From positions 1 to 28,706 of IMG/VR virus record IMGVR_UViG_3300042868_003420: a stretch of 28,706 nt of DNA. One strand, given 5' to 3'. The stretch is from a virus. The position numbers and the translations under genes are program-made. This document shows, in pieces, positions 1-8,894 of the stretch. The notes beneath the pieces are model-generated. The model made no database searches. It was not told the DNA's origin and worked only from the letters and a program-made list of their open reading frames with translations. Every line of letters begins with the position of its first letter. Positions within the stretch are counted from its first letter, which is position 1.

Positions 1-127
1 CTACCCAAGTTTTATTTATTAAAAATGCACCTGTTAATGTAGCTTCATAATAACCAGCGCCAATTCGTGAAAAGATAATATCGCCAATTGTGTTTTCTAA
101 AATAATAACAGTTGGGTCAAGTATTCC
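1..127. repeat. Terminal direct repeat, left copy (circular contig overlap)
   Basis: The first 127 bases are identical to bases 28580-28706. The reading frame of the tail gene continues without a stop across the joined ends. An exact overlap of 127 bases matches a common assembler k-mer length, so I infer an assembly overlap of a circular map (a circularly permuted or circularised genome) rather than biological terminal repeats. The unique length would be 28,579 bp. Confidence 0.93.
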
Positions 128-2650
128 TGTTTGACTTATTGTGGCAATATATTTTGTATAAGTTGGTAGTATTTCAGTTACAGATTGCCCGTTTATCGTT
201 TCAGTTACCGTTAAATTAGTGGTCGTTATTCCGTCTTCCGTTACGCTTTGATTATCACCGATAACAATTCCTTTTAAACCGCTTGGAATTACATTACCTT
301 TTCCAAATACTTGGACGTTACCCTCGCTCAAATTAACATTTGATTGTTCCGTGATTACGGTATTCATTTCAGATTTACCTTTCGAATCTAAAATATCACC
401 AATTGGTATTGGTCTTTTTATAGGAAAATTAGCGAGTTCGATTTCAGTGTCTACGCTTATTAATTCAACCTTTGTTAAAACCTCATCGTTTGCGTTATAA
501 TCAATTACTTTATTAATATTCCACCATGAGTTATCAATTCGTATTTTATCGTTAAGTTTTAATGTTTGGATATCAGCTTCATTCAGTAAAAAAGAAGTGA
601 TTAGCATTTTCCCTACATTGATTTGATTAACCGTTCTGCGCCAATATAGGTTATAAAGATTATTATTCGTTAATACGCTTGTTTGGTAAAAGTAGTAATC
701 ACACACCCCGAAATTTATGTCGAAAGTCGGAGTTAACGCGTTGTTAAAATGCCCCGTTTGTGGATAAGAAGTTAAACCCGTTGTTCCCGTTGTTCCTTGT
801 TCGTAAATATTAAACGGTTGACACGTTTCTAATCCTGAATCGTAAAGTATTCTAATATTCGTGTTTGGCGCTATTCCATTAATCATTGGTAAATAAGCGT
901 CAAAACTTGTTTTGTTTACGGGAGTAGGTGAAAATAAAAGTTCTTTTGTGTCGGTGTCTTTTACATACTCATTATCGAAAGTGTATTCTAATTGTCCGTA
1001 GGTTTCAGCGGTTGCCTGTGTATAAACATCGTTTGCTGTGTCGGTATCTGGCTTATAAGTTAGCTTTAATTTCTTTTTACTTAGGTCAGGTAAAAATATT
1101 AATTGTTGTTCTTGGTTTTTTGCCAATTTAGTTGACCAATCTTTTTCCGTTCCCGCGTCGTACCACTCATCACGTTGAACTAAAATCAATTCATTAGGTT
1201 GGTTCGTGTTTGGGTATGCGTAAAGGTTATACATCTGAAATATTGCCTTAACGAAATCCGATTGTTTAATCTTCAAAGGAATGAACTCATTAATAACTTG
1301 CGTTCCGCCAATAACTTGAATATTATTTGAGGGAACTATGTCTAATTTTAAGCTACTAAAATTAACTTGTGGGTTTACTTGCACATTTGAGCCGCCAGAA
1401 GTTGCGTTTGTACTTCGCCAAACCGCGTCAACTCCGAAATTATATAACGATGTTACGTTAATACCTACTTTTATTTCAACAATATCGGTAGCCGTTATAT
1501 TAATCGGAATCGGAATTGTAGTTGTTCCCGAAGCTGTTAAAACTGATAATGAACTTGAAGGTGGTATGCTTATGGTTGTAATTCCATCACCTACGATAAC
1601 ATCGTCTGAAGCTTGAACAAAACCAACGCCCGAACCATTAACTAATAATTCAAATTGAAGATTATATTGGATTTCAGCGTTTTGATATAATAAGGTAGTA
1701 GGGTCCTGAACTTTTAAATAAGCGGTGAAAGGTGGTGAGGTACTTGCATTATCTAAAATTATTTCATATGCATAAATAAAATTAAAGAAATATGTTTGAC
1801 CTTGCGTAGTATCTGAATTAAATGGAGTGGTGTATTCACCTGTTGCCGGGTTAAATAAACTTTGATTATCAAGCGTTTCAGTCCACGTTGTTACTTGTTG
1901 AGTAAATGACTCATTATAACCAGGATTTGGCTGCGCAAAAGAACTTAAATAAGTTGTTTCAGCGGTTACCCTATAATCAGAAAAATCAAAATTATTAACG
2001 TCACCATTATAAGGAATTAACAACTTGTCAAAATGGAAATTCGTTAAATCCGCCCAATCGTAAGTAAATCCAGCGTTTGCGAATATCCTATCAAAATAAC
2101 TTTTAGCGTAAATAGCGGGTTTAAAATGATTAACCGTGTAATTTGTCGTGTCATTATACGGCATTAAATACTTATAATTGTCGCTTTGAGTATGTAACCA
2201 ACTATCCGTAATTGATGTTATGCTAAACTCGTGATTACAATCGCTAAAATCCAAATCCGTTAACTCCAAATTTGTTATCGTAGTGTAAAATTCAGCTTGT
2301 GAGTCACGAACTAAAACCTCGTATTCCAAACCTTGCTCGTAGGCGTCTGTTAATTGAACTTTTTTAACGTTTACTAATTGAAGCAAAGCGTTTGTAACAA
2401 TTGGAATCCCATTTTGAAGAACCGAGCAGCGAGTTAATTTATTTATATCGAAATTACCCGAACTGATATTGATATCGTAATAATTGTTTAGGAGCGTGTT
2501 ATTATTCTTTGTGCCACTTAGTGTTATAGTCTTCGAGAAAGTTCCTTTACGCTGCGTTAAATCGCGTATATCACCTACTTGAAAGTTAAGCGGAAAAGAC
2601 GTTCCCTCTTTTACATCTAAATAACCCGTTTCTAATTGTATCCTAACCAT
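1..2650 (-). CDS. Large tail/baseplate protein (main part; 936 aa across the junction)
   Basis: This is an open frame on the minus strand with no stop from its ATG at 2650 to base 1. Joined to 28419-28579 on the circle it encodes 936 residues. The N-terminus begins MVRIQLETGYLD, followed by the segment TQRKGTFSKTITLSGT, which I associate with distal tail or baseplate proteins of flavobacterial phages. The rest is rich in beta-type residues (T, N, I, V), with no transmembrane segment. The start overlaps the stop of the 499-residue gene by 8 bases, and the next gene downstream is the tape measure, which fits a tail-tip or hub role. Function is inferred from context and remembered similarity. 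A receptor-contact role is possible but not shown. Confidence 0.75.
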   Translation of the reverse strand, partial: MVRIQLETGYLDVKEGTSFPLNFQVGDIRDLTQRKGTFSKTITLSGTKNNNTLLNNYYDINISSGNFDINKLTRCSVLQNGIPIVTNALLQLVNVKKVQLTDAYEQGLEYEVLVRDSQAEFYTTITNLELTDLDFSDCNHEFSITSITDSWLHTQSDNYKYLMPYNDTTNYTVNHFKPAIYAKSYFDRIFANAGFTYDWADLTNFHFDKLLIPYNGDVNNFDFSDYRVTAETTYLSSFAQPNPGYNESFTQQVTTWTETLDNQSLFNPATGEYTTPFNSDTTQGQTYFFNFIYAYEIILDNASTSPPFTAYLKVQDPTTLLYQNAEIQYNLQFELLVNGSGVGFVQASDDVIVGDGITTISIPPSSSLSVLTASGTTTIPIPINITATDIVEIKVGINVTSLYNFGVDAVWRSTNATSGGSNVQVNPQVNFSSLKLDIVPSNNIQVIGGTQVINEFIPLKIKQSDFVKAIFQMYNLYAYPNTNQPNELILVQRDEWYDAGTEKDWSTKLAKNQEQQLIFLPDLSKKKLKLTYKPDTDTANDVYTQATAETYGQLEYTFDNEYVKDTDTKELLFSPTPVNKTSFDAYLPMINGIAPNTNIRILYDSGLETCQPFNIYEQGTTGTTGLTSYPQTGHFNNALTPTFDINFGVCDYYFYQTSVLTNNNLYNLYWRRTVNQINVGKMLITSFLLNEADIQTLKLNDKIRIDNSWWNINKVIDYNANDEVLTKVELISVDTEIELANFPIKRPIPIGDILDSKGKSEMNTVITEQSNVNLSEGNVQVFGKGNVIPSGLKGIVIGDNQSVTEDGITTTNLTVTETINGQSVTEILPTYTKYIATISQTGILDPTVIILENTIGDIIFSRIGAGYYEATLTGAFLINKTWV

Positions 2651-4142
2651 TGATATTGTCTTGGTTTGCTAATTTAACTAAAATAGAATGTTTAATTAGG
2701 TTCTTATTTCTTTGTTGGTATATTTCGTAGTTCGTGTTTGTGATAATTACGGGTTGGTATTCGGTACTTTCTGGAATCCTTAACGGGCAGCCGCTTTCAT
2801 CTTCAGGATATAACCAACTTTCAGTATTTGTGTACGAAGCTAATTTTAAATAAACTTGCGGTGATGTCATTAACTCTTCAAAATAACGATTCATTTCTTC
2901 AGACATCCAATTCGTGTTTAATTCAATGGTTTTCTTTACATTGATATTGAAAGTTTTAAACCCGTCTTCGATTGTTTTATAACTCCATTGGTCAACCGTT
3001 GGCACGGTGTTTATAAACCCTGTAACATCTTTATTAAATTCATCGCGTGTAACTTCGCCACGTTCATAGTTTTTAAGCTGAAAAGCAAAAGAACTAAATG
3101 AACCAAGCCTATCCAAAAACAAACAATGGTATTCGGAAATTTGAACCCTTGTATCTAAATTTATTGTATAGATTAAAGACTTTTGCGCGGGTGTTCCGCT
3201 GTTCGCGTTTGAGTAATAAACTTCATAGGACGTTGTATCCGTTTTTATCATTGGTAAGGTTGCCGCTGCTATTGGAATTAATATTCCGTAATTGTTTGGG
3301 CCAACTGCAATTTGATTGGCTAAATCTGTTCCCGAAATTGATTTGTAAAAGTATTCGCCGTTTGAGTTTTTAAATATAACGTAATCAGGTGTTCCGCTTG
3401 GATTTAACGCATTCAAATATATATCTTGACCCAACGTGCTATAAAAAGTCGTAGGTTGGTTTGTGAGCAATCTTTTCGTGTTTGCCGTTAAACTAAAATC
3501 CGTGTAATCAAAAGCGGGAAAATCCAGCCATCTGAAAACTCCATTGAAAACAGCCTTTGTATATTCAACGCTAAATGAATAAGTTTTTCTATTATCAGCA
3601 TAGGTAATTACACCGTCAATAGTTGAATCGGTTACAAGTGACCAAAGCGAATTAATAACGATATACGAACCCGTTGCGCTTAATACCGTAAATAAACCCT
3701 CCATATAAGGATTTGCCGTTCCGCTGTCCGCTTGTTTTATGTTTATTCGGTCACCCGCTACAAAAGTATTTGTTACGTTTATTCGTACATTTCCTGAACT
3801 ATCCACTAAACTTGACGTATAACTTACTCGGGTAGTATATTCTTCGCCTAATTCAATTTTATACGTGTAAAATGAATTATTTGCAGCGTAGTAACTTGTT
3901 GAGGTAGTATCCAAATCAAACGACACGTAATTGCTTAATAGCTTAGATAAATCTTGTTCACCGTAGCCAGTTCCAAAAGTTGGCAAAAGACGATATTCTG
4001 CAATAACATTACTTGAATTATCTTTTATTTTGAATACATATCTAAAACCTTCGTAATTTTTAATGTTAGAATCTACAATCCATTTAACAGGGTTGTATGC
4101 CGGTGTTATATCTTGCGGTCGCGCTATTAAAGTTATTGCCAT
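2643..4142 (-). CDS. Distal tail/baseplate structural protein
   Basis: A 499-residue protein beginning MAITLIARPQDITPAYNPVKW. It is rich in S, T, N and Y with regular beta-strand patterning, has no signal peptide or membrane helix, and carries a single Cys near residue 343 (EYHCLFLDRLGS) and another near 452. Its ATG sits inside the TAATG overlap with the stop of the 72-residue gene upstream, and its own stop overlaps the ATG of the 936-residue tail gene. Such tight coupling suggests the products are made together. I recall similar proteins in Bacteroidota siphophages between fibre genes and the tape measure. A baseplate or upper-tail component is the best call, but no catalytic motif can be pointed to. 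Confidence 0.7.
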   Translation of the reverse strand: MAITLIARPQDITPAYNPVKWIVDSNIKNYEGFRYVFKIKDNSSNVIAEYRLLPTFGTGYGEQDLSKLLSNYVSFDLDTTSTSYYAANNSFYTYKIELGEEYTTRVSYTSSLVDSSGNVRINVTNTFVAGDRINIKQADSGTANPYMEGLFTVLSATGSYIVINSLWSLVTDSTIDGVITYADNRKTYSFSVEYTKAVFNGVFRWLDFPAFDYTDFSLTANTKRLLTNQPTTFYSTLGQDIYLNALNPSGTPDYVIFKNSNGEYFYKSISGTDLANQIAVGPNNYGILIPIAAATLPMIKTDTTSYEVYYSNANSGTPAQKSLIYTINLDTRVQISEYHCLFLDRLGSFSSFAFQLKNYERGEVTRDEFNKDVTGFINTVPTVDQWSYKTIEDGFKTFNINVKKTIELNTNWMSEEMNRYFEELMTSPQVYLKLASYTNTESWLYPEDESGCPLRIPESTEYQPVIITNTNYEIYQQRNKNLIKHSILVKLANQDNING

Positions 4143-4360
4143 TAGTTAATAGGTGGGTTTGGTTTTGGTATAAATTCACTCAAAGGAATATCTAATAAAT
4201 AAGCATATTCAGTTGGTGCAATATCGTTTGAATCTTGTTCACTTAAAAATAAAAAATAGACATCGTTAATATCTTGAACAAAATTTAAGAATGTATCTGC
4301 GTCAAAAAATACGCCTTGTAATTGTTCCGCTTGTTGGTTTGTTACTATCCTACCTTTCAT
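4142..4360 (-). CDS. Small tail-module protein, unknown function
   Basis: A 72-residue acidic protein (begins MKGRIVTNQQAEQLQGVFFDAD, ends with the proline-rich FIPKPNPPIN). It is coupled at both ends: its ATG overlaps the stop of the lectin-like gene in a TAATG arrangement, and its stop overlaps the next ATG in the same way. No known domain is evident. The recurring placement of such short acidic proteins between a lectin-like tail protein and a baseplate protein suggests an adaptor or chaperone for tail-tip assembly, but that is guesswork from position. The coding frame is well supported by the two exact overlaps. Confidence 0.7.
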   Translation of the reverse strand: MKGRIVTNQQAEQLQGVFFDADTFLNFVQDINDVYFLFLSEQDSNDIAPTEYAYLLDIPLSEFIPKPNPPIN

Positions 4361-5130
4361 TAGACCTGTCTTGATAAAGTTGTTTGATATGCTTGTACCG
4401 CTGTGTAATAATTAGCCGCGTCCGTATCTGTTAAGCCGTCACCTATTGAAGCGAAGGCACATTGTTTACCAGTTGGAAAAGACGCTGTGCCGCCATTATT
4501 TAAAGCTCCTAAATAAATATTAAAATTTGGCTTAGTAGTTGAAGCTCCCGTGCTTGTTGCTAATTTAGTTCCGTTTTTCCATGCGTTCATTAAATTTGAA
4601 GCCGTCCTGTTCGCTAAATAAAAAGCTCTTGAATCAGTATCTGCATGAGTTAATAAAGCTGATGAATGAACTCGATAATAAGAAACATTTGCCGTTCTTG
4701 CTTCAATAAATAAACCGTCAGTTAAACCCGTTCCCATTTCGATAACCGCTACATTTTGATTTGTACGCGAATAATAACTTATATGAACTGAATTTAAAGT
4801 TAAAATTGTGTTATCGTTTAAATTTGTATTTGCAAAAGTATTTAAAGGGGTCATTCCTAAATTTGAATGTGTCCAACCCGTTGCAAAACTTAAATTGTGA
4901 GTTCCCGGTATTTTTAGATTAACGGCATGACTTGAAGCTACTCCACCACAAATTGGATAAATAGCTTTGAACTTTGTCCATATTGAATACCCTTTTAAAG
5001 CAATTACCAAAGTATTAATAGCGCCTTGTTGCGTTGGGTCTGTTATTGCTGCCGCTGTTATAAATGCCTGTGCGTCTGGGTCGAATCCAGCACTTGACCT
5101 CGTTAAAATTCCGTGTGTCGCTAAAAACAT
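4360..5130 (-). CDS. Lectin-like tail/receptor-binding protein
   Basis: A 256-residue protein. The last 100 residues contain NAWKNGTKLATSTG, IYLGALNNGG and CAFASIGDGLTD, the pattern of concanavalin/laminin-G-like jelly-roll modules found at the ends of many Bacteroidota phage tail proteins, followed by TDAANYYTAVQAYQTTLSRQV. The N-terminal third (FDPDAQAFITAAAITDPTQQGAIN) looks like a helical attachment segment. Such modules commonly bind surface glycans, so a receptor-binding or fibre role is likely, though it could be a decoration of the tail tip. It lies 3 bases after the fibre-like gene and is coupled by TAATG to the next. The fold assignment is from memory of similar sequences. Confidence 0.72.
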   Translation of the reverse strand: MFLATHGILTRSSAGFDPDAQAFITAAAITDPTQQGAINTLVIALKGYSIWTKFKAIYPICGGVASSHAVNLKIPGTHNLSFATGWTHSNLGMTPLNTFANTNLNDNTILTLNSVHISYYSRTNQNVAVIEMGTGLTDGLFIEARTANVSYYRVHSSALLTHADTDSRAFYLANRTASNLMNAWKNGTKLATSTGASTTKPNFNIYLGALNNGGTASFPTGKQCAFASIGDGLTDTDAANYYTAVQAYQTTLSRQV

Positions 5131-5133
5131 TTA

Positions 5134-6279
5134 TTAAGTTGTTAAGTCACCAGCTAAATACCAATCATTTGTAGTGCGTTTTATTAATGTCAACATAGCA
5201 TATTGTGCAGCTGTTTTCGTCTTTCCACCGCTTGACCTAATTGTTACGCCCAAAGCTGGTGTTATTGTAGTTTGACCTGTTCCTAATTGCGATATTAATA
5301 TTTGAGTACCTATTGGAAAAGGCTCCGATGTATTTGTTGGAATTGTCAACGTGTTTGCCGTACTAACCTCCATTTCTATTAATTTATAGTTATCACTTAA
5401 AACTAATATATAAGAAGACGATTGCTTTGAAGCTGTTATTTCTTTTGGAGCTTTATTATCAAATGTAGTCCAATCAGTTGAACTTAAAGCACCCCTATTC
5501 GTGGCTGAAGCCGTTGGTAAATTAAACGTATGAGTATCTGTAACCGAATTAATAGCAAAATCCGTTCCCGATGTTCCTGTTGCTAAATATTGTGTATTTG
5601 CAGTCAATCCATTTAAAGAAGTTACACCACCCGAAAAGGTAGTTATAATTTCACATAACGTATTATCCTCGGTATGCAAAGTAACTGTTCTCCCCCCTGA
5701 ATTATCTACTATATAAACCCGAACCGCAAGTCTATCCGTTACTAATAAAATAGTAGTAGGCACGGCGATTGATGTGAGGTATAAATCAATATTTGTTCCG
5801 CCCGTTATTTGTTCTGGAATTGCTGAACTTGAAGCGATACTTGTAAAAATAGAACCATCGTATTTTAATAATTCAACATAAAACTTTGTATTGCCACCGC
5901 TTGAAGAAATATTAAAAAACATTTCAAAATTCCAAGCTCCACTCGGTATTAATAATCTATTCGGGTCACCAGCATCCGTTAAGAATTGAGCAATTAAACC
6001 ATTTCCAGTTAAATTAAAATCAGTTCCTGTTCCAATTATTGCCGTTTTTGACATTTGATTATAAGTGGCAACAGACGCGCTTACACTTCCGTTAAGATAA
6101 TAATTAACAGATGAATTGCCACCACCGCCACCAGCGGCATCAATTAAATCTTTTCCTGTAATTGAACGTGTCACATAAGAACCACTTTCAATAATCGATA
6201 CTTCGATTAAATCCGTAGCTCCAAGATTAGCACCTTTCGGCGTCATCTGACTAATCTTTTGTCTTTCTCGGTATGCCAT
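5134..6279 (-). CDS. Tail fibre-like protein
   Basis: A 381-residue protein. The N-terminus (MAYRERQKISQMTPKGANLGATDLIEV) is a short attachment motif common in phage fibres (ISQMTPKG...DLIE). A glycine hinge (AGGGGG near residue 50) follows, then low-complexity S/T/G/N-rich beta regions. The motif NRGALSSTDWTTFDNKA (around 265) is a repeat-type sequence typical of trimeric tail fibres, and the C-terminal domain ends LIKRTTNDWYLAGDLTT. This strongly suggests a trimeric tail fibre or side-fibre attached by its N-terminus. It lies between terminase and the lectin-like protein. Host-receptor specificity probably resides in this pair of genes (inference). Confidence 0.8.
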   Translation of the reverse strand: MAYRERQKISQMTPKGANLGATDLIEVSIIESGSYVTRSITGKDLIDAAGGGGGNSSVNYYLNGSVSASVATYNQMSKTAIIGTGTDFNLTGNGLIAQFLTDAGDPNRLLIPSGAWNFEMFFNISSSGGNTKFYVELLKYDGSIFTSIASSSAIPEQITGGTNIDLYLTSIAVPTTILLVTDRLAVRVYIVDNSGGRTVTLHTEDNTLCEIITTFSGGVTSLNGLTANTQYLATGTSGTDFAINSVTDTHTFNLPTASATNRGALSSTDWTTFDNKAPKEITASKQSSSYILVLSDNYKLIEMEVSTANTLTIPTNTSEPFPIGTQILISQLGTGQTTITPALGVTIRSSGGKTKTAAQYAMLTLIKRTTNDWYLAGDLTT

Positions 6280-6308
6280 AACAATATTAAGTTTTTCCGT
6301 GTTTATGT

Positions 6309-7466
6309 TTAGAACGCAAAGTAAGAATCGTCCGTGTAATATTCTTGTCGTATATTAGTAACAGCGTATCTAATCGCATCCATTGCATCGTCAAAAAGTT
6401 TAACGGGTTCATCTGTTATTTGATCACCTACTTTTTTCCATTTGTAATTATCGTATTCCTTTTTTATTTCTTTTGAATCCTCGCAGAACACTCCAAAGGT
6501 TTTTATGTTATCAATTCCTTTTTTAACTACCTTATTCGCGTTTTGTACGTCAAACCCCGCATTGTTCATTTCGGCTATTATTTCAGGTCGTGAGTAATCA
6601 GCTAAAATGGTTACGTGTTTTTCTATATTCAAATCCAGCATTTTATCAATCAGGTTCGTAGTGGTTAAATAGCTTTCATAAATTACATTTTCGATAAATA
6701 TATCTTTGTCGCACCAATAAACCCGAACCAATGCCGTGGGGTGATTATAACCAAAATCCAAACCATAAACAAAATTTACAAACTTTGAGGGTCGGTGATT
6801 TAAGAAAGTCCAGTTCGAATAAATGTTTGATTTACTGACCGCCTTTTCACCGAGTGCATAGATTTGATATAACGCTTCATCGGTTCGTTTAAGGTCTTCA
6901 ATTTGTTTCTTTATACTATCCGGTAAAAAAGGGTTATCGCGATACGTAGACTTAATTAAAATGGATTCGTGTTTAGGTAGTTCGTAAAGCCAACTTGAAG
7001 ATTCTGAAGGGTTGTAATCAAATATCAGTTTGAATTCGGTTCGCATATTCAATTGGGTAAAGTCATCGTAATAAAGTTCATTCGCTTCATTACACCATGC
7101 GATGTCACGTTTACGCCCTCGTATCTTTTGTTCATCGTCAACTGAAAAAAATTCTATAATCGAACCATTTTCAAACGTGTAAATATGTTCCGACTTGTTA
7201 TGGCGTTCCTGTGAATAGATTTCTAAGTCTTTTAAGATTTCTAAAAAGTCACGCATTACCGTTGCCCGTAAAGCCGGGAATGTCTTTCTGATTATACTAA
7301 TTACCTTTTGAGGGTTTTGTAAAGCGTAAACGATTAGCAATTGACAAAGCGAATAAGTTTTACTTGAACGTGAGCCACCCTCATTAATAACAAAACGCAC
7401 CCCGTTATCTTGGAGCGCGTTAAAGTTCTTTTCAAATATAATTGTACTATTTAACTCCATTTGCAC
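6309..7466 (-). CDS. terL: Terminase large subunit (packaging ATPase-nuclease)
   Basis: A 385-residue PBSX-type large terminase. The ATPase half has Walker A GGSRSSKT (residues 30-37) and a Walker B-like strand DIAWCNEA (121-128). The C-terminal RNase H-fold nuclease has acidic positions D237 (GLDFGYNHPTAL), D290 (ILADYSRPE) and D360/D363 (FDDAMDAIRYAV). The protein translocates DNA into the procapsid and cuts concatemers. An alternative start at Met3 would remove only two residues. It follows the small terminase gene after a 41-base gap, which holds no recognisable promoter. Length is slightly short for the family but both domains are complete. Confidence 0.96.
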   Translation of the reverse strand: MQMELNSTIIFEKNFNALQDNGVRFVINEGGSRSSKTYSLCQLLIVYALQNPQKVISIIRKTFPALRATVMRDFLEILKDLEIYSQERHNKSEHIYTFENGSIIEFFSVDDEQKIRGRKRDIAWCNEANELYYDDFTQLNMRTEFKLIFDYNPSESSSWLYELPKHESILIKSTYRDNPFLPDSIKKQIEDLKRTDEALYQIYALGEKAVSKSNIYSNWTFLNHRPSKFVNFVYGLDFGYNHPTALVRVYWCDKDIFIENVIYESYLTTTNLIDKMLDLNIEKHVTILADYSRPEIIAEMNNAGFDVQNANKVVKKGIDNIKTFGVFCEDSKEIKKEYDNYKWKKVGDQITDEPVKLFDDAMDAIRYAVTNIRQEYYTDDSYFAF

Positions 7467-7507
7467 ACATTTTACATATTTCGGTTATACTAACCCTATA
7501 TATGCAT

Positions 7508-7954
7508 TTACAATTCATTCGTGTTTATGTCACTTGGTTTAATGATATTTACCTTTATTTCGTTTATTGATTCACCATTTGTTGTTACATCGCTACTATC
7601 TTTAATTCCGAGTTTACGTGCAATTAAGTTAGGGTCAAACAATTTTACCGCTGCGCCTTTAAAGTTGTGAATATAGCAATGTTTCCTTATATACGCGATG
7701 ATGGGGGCATAATCTGAATATCGACCTTCTTTGTTTTTAGAATAGTCGCCTAAATCGTTTATAATTTCCTTTTGAAATAGGTATACTTCAAAGCCATCAA
7801 ATGTTACAGGTGTTTCAAGAGGTGTTTTAACTTGTTTTCCGTCTTTACCTACGTAATCAGTTCGATACATTGGATTTTCTGATTCGTGTTTTACGTAGTC
7901 TTTAAATAGCTGAAGTAGTTTTTCGGGTGTTTGTATTAGTTTAGGTTTTGGCAT
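7508..7954 (-). CDS. terS: Terminase small subunit
   Basis: A 148-residue protein with the pattern of phage small terminases: N-terminal PEKLLQLFKDYVKHESENP, then TPVTFDGFEVYLF, which corresponds to the P(L/V)T..GF..YL motif preceding the DNA-binding helices, then YAPIIAYIRKHCYIHNFKGAAVKLFDPNLIARKLGI. It would recognise the packaging site and recruit the large subunit encoded directly downstream. One base separates it from the upstream 66-residue gene. An AAACACG motif lies in its last codons. The packaging site itself cannot be identified, although such sites often lie in or near this gene. Confidence 0.9.
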   Translation of the reverse strand: MPKPKLIQTPEKLLQLFKDYVKHESENPMYRTDYVGKDGKQVKTPLETPVTFDGFEVYLFQKEIINDLGDYSKNKEGRYSDYAPIIAYIRKHCYIHNFKGAAVKLFDPNLIARKLGIKDSSDVTTNGESINEIKVNIIKPSDINTNEL

Positions 7955-7955
7955 T

Positions 7956-8156
7956 TTAATTAGGGTTATAATAATAATTATTGTATTCGTCTTTTGTTAC
8001 GGGGTGAACCTCCATGTTGTAAAGTCTGTAATCTATAAAAACAGCGTAATTTATTTCAGTTACTTTCATGATTAGTTTGAGCGCGTTCCATTCAGATTTA
8101 TGTTTTGATGGATTCATAAATACAATGTAGTAATCACTTGTTAAATATAGGCTCAT
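7956..8156 (-). CDS. Small conserved-type phage protein, unknown function
   Basis: A 66-residue protein (begins MSLYLTSDYYIVFMNPSKHKSEW, ends in a Tyr/Asn-rich tail NNYYYNPN). Start and stop overlap neighbours closely: an ATGA overlap with the 75-residue gene upstream, and one base before the small terminase. No domain is recognised. Spacing makes the frame convincing. A role linked to packaging is conceivable only because it sits between a regulator and the terminase. Confidence 0.65.
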   Translation of the reverse strand: MSLYLTSDYYIVFMNPSKHKSEWNALKLIMKVTEINYAVFIDYRLYNMEVHPVTKDEYNNYYYNPN

Positions 8157-8380
8157 TCACTTTTTTTTCTCCGTCTTTTTGGTTTTTCTGCGGTTGGTTC
8201 TTGTTCTATGCCTGTGTAACTAATTGCTTCAGGTTCGAATAAGTAACCGAGCCCTATTGATTGGTAGTAATTAAATCTATTTGGATCAAGTTTATCGACT
8301 TCGATTCGTCTTTGTCCGAGTACGGAATCGTATTTTACAATTACTTTTCCTTTGTGTTCGTCTTTAATTTTCATATTCAA
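8153..8380 (-). CDS. Small protein with basic C-terminal tail, unknown function
   Basis: A 75-residue protein. The N-terminal 50 residues (KVIVKYDSVLGQRRIEVDKLDP, SIGLGYLFEP) form a compact possible beta fold, and the C-terminus is a charged tail ending KPKRRRKKSE, which could bind nucleic acid. Its ATG lies 17 bases inside the 3' end of the sigma-like gene, and its stop overlaps the next start by 4 bases. I have seen proteins of this layout near terminase genes of flavobacterial phages, but I cannot name the family. A DNA-binding packaging accessory is only a suggestion. Confidence 0.65.
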   Translation of the reverse strand: MNMKIKDEHKGKVIVKYDSVLGQRRIEVDKLDPNRFNYYQSIGLGYLFEPEAISYTGIEQEPTAEKPKRRRKKSE

Positions 8381-8894
8381 GTTTTATTCGTTTTAAATCT
8401 TCTTTTATTTCTTTTATCCAATAGTGAGCCGTTGTGTACGGGAGTTCAAAGTATTTACCCATTGCTCGTGCTGTTACATAACCTTTGTCGTAGTACGCTT
8501 CAAATATAATTAACTTTATTTTATCGTTGATCGTGTTTCTGTAAATTTCGATACATGACTTTTCAAGTTGGTATTTTTTTTCCTGTTCTATTTTAAATAT
8601 TAAATCGGAATCATCGTTTGTTTCGTTTGAGTGACTTTCTAAGGCGGTCACTAAGTCATCTTTATTGCTTTGTGATGTATTCCAAAGGATTTGTTTTTTA
8701 ATAGTGTTTAAAAGGTAGCTTTTGATTTCGTTTTCCGTGTTTATATTTGGGTTTAACTTTACTAAATATAGATAGGAATTGTTTATTACGGTATCGGCAC
8801 TTATTGGGCTACTCATTCTAACCAAAAAATAATTTGTGTACTTTCTGATTTCAGGGTAATTCGTGTTAATGTATTTGTCAAGAATTGTTTTCAA
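8364..8894 (-). CDS. Sigma-70-like / HTH transcription regulator (putative late regulator)
   Basis: From the chosen TTG at 8894 this is 176 residues starting (M)KTILDKYINTNYPEIRKYT. The middle has the helix-rich layout of a sigma region 2 (SADTVINNSYLYLVKL... SYLLNTIKKQI). The last 60 residues (NTINDKIKLIIFEAYYDKGYVTARAMGKYFELPYTTAHYWIKEIKEDL) look like a region-4-type helix-turn-helix. The frame is open to an ATG at 8954, but that start would overlap the preceding gene by 77 bases and add residues unlike the rest. ATG 8936 is a further option. Being directly upstream of terminase and structural genes, it could direct late transcription (inference). It could also be a plain HTH protein. Confidence 0.68.
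   Translation of the reverse strand: MKTILDKYINTNYPEIRKYTNYFLVRMSSPISADTVINNSYLYLVKLNPNINTENEIKSYLLNTIKKQILWNTSQSNKDDLVTALESHSNETNDDSDLIFKIEQEKKYQLEKSCIEIYRNTINDKIKLIIFEAYYDKGYVTARAMGKYFELPYTTAHYWIKEIKEDLKRIKLEYEN

Noticed and set aside
1-127. End duplication as biological long terminal repeats
   Set aside because: Length is exactly 127, a usual assembler k-mer, and falls in the middle of a gene, so an assembly overlap is the simpler reading.
1338-1616. Plus-strand frame of 92 codons within the large tail gene
   Set aside because: It lies entirely antisense to the 936-residue tail gene, has no promoter and encodes no recognisable protein. Similar antisense frames elsewhere (for example 12176-12430, 13533-13775, 18087-18508, 20076-20463, 26526-26774) were dropped for the same reason.
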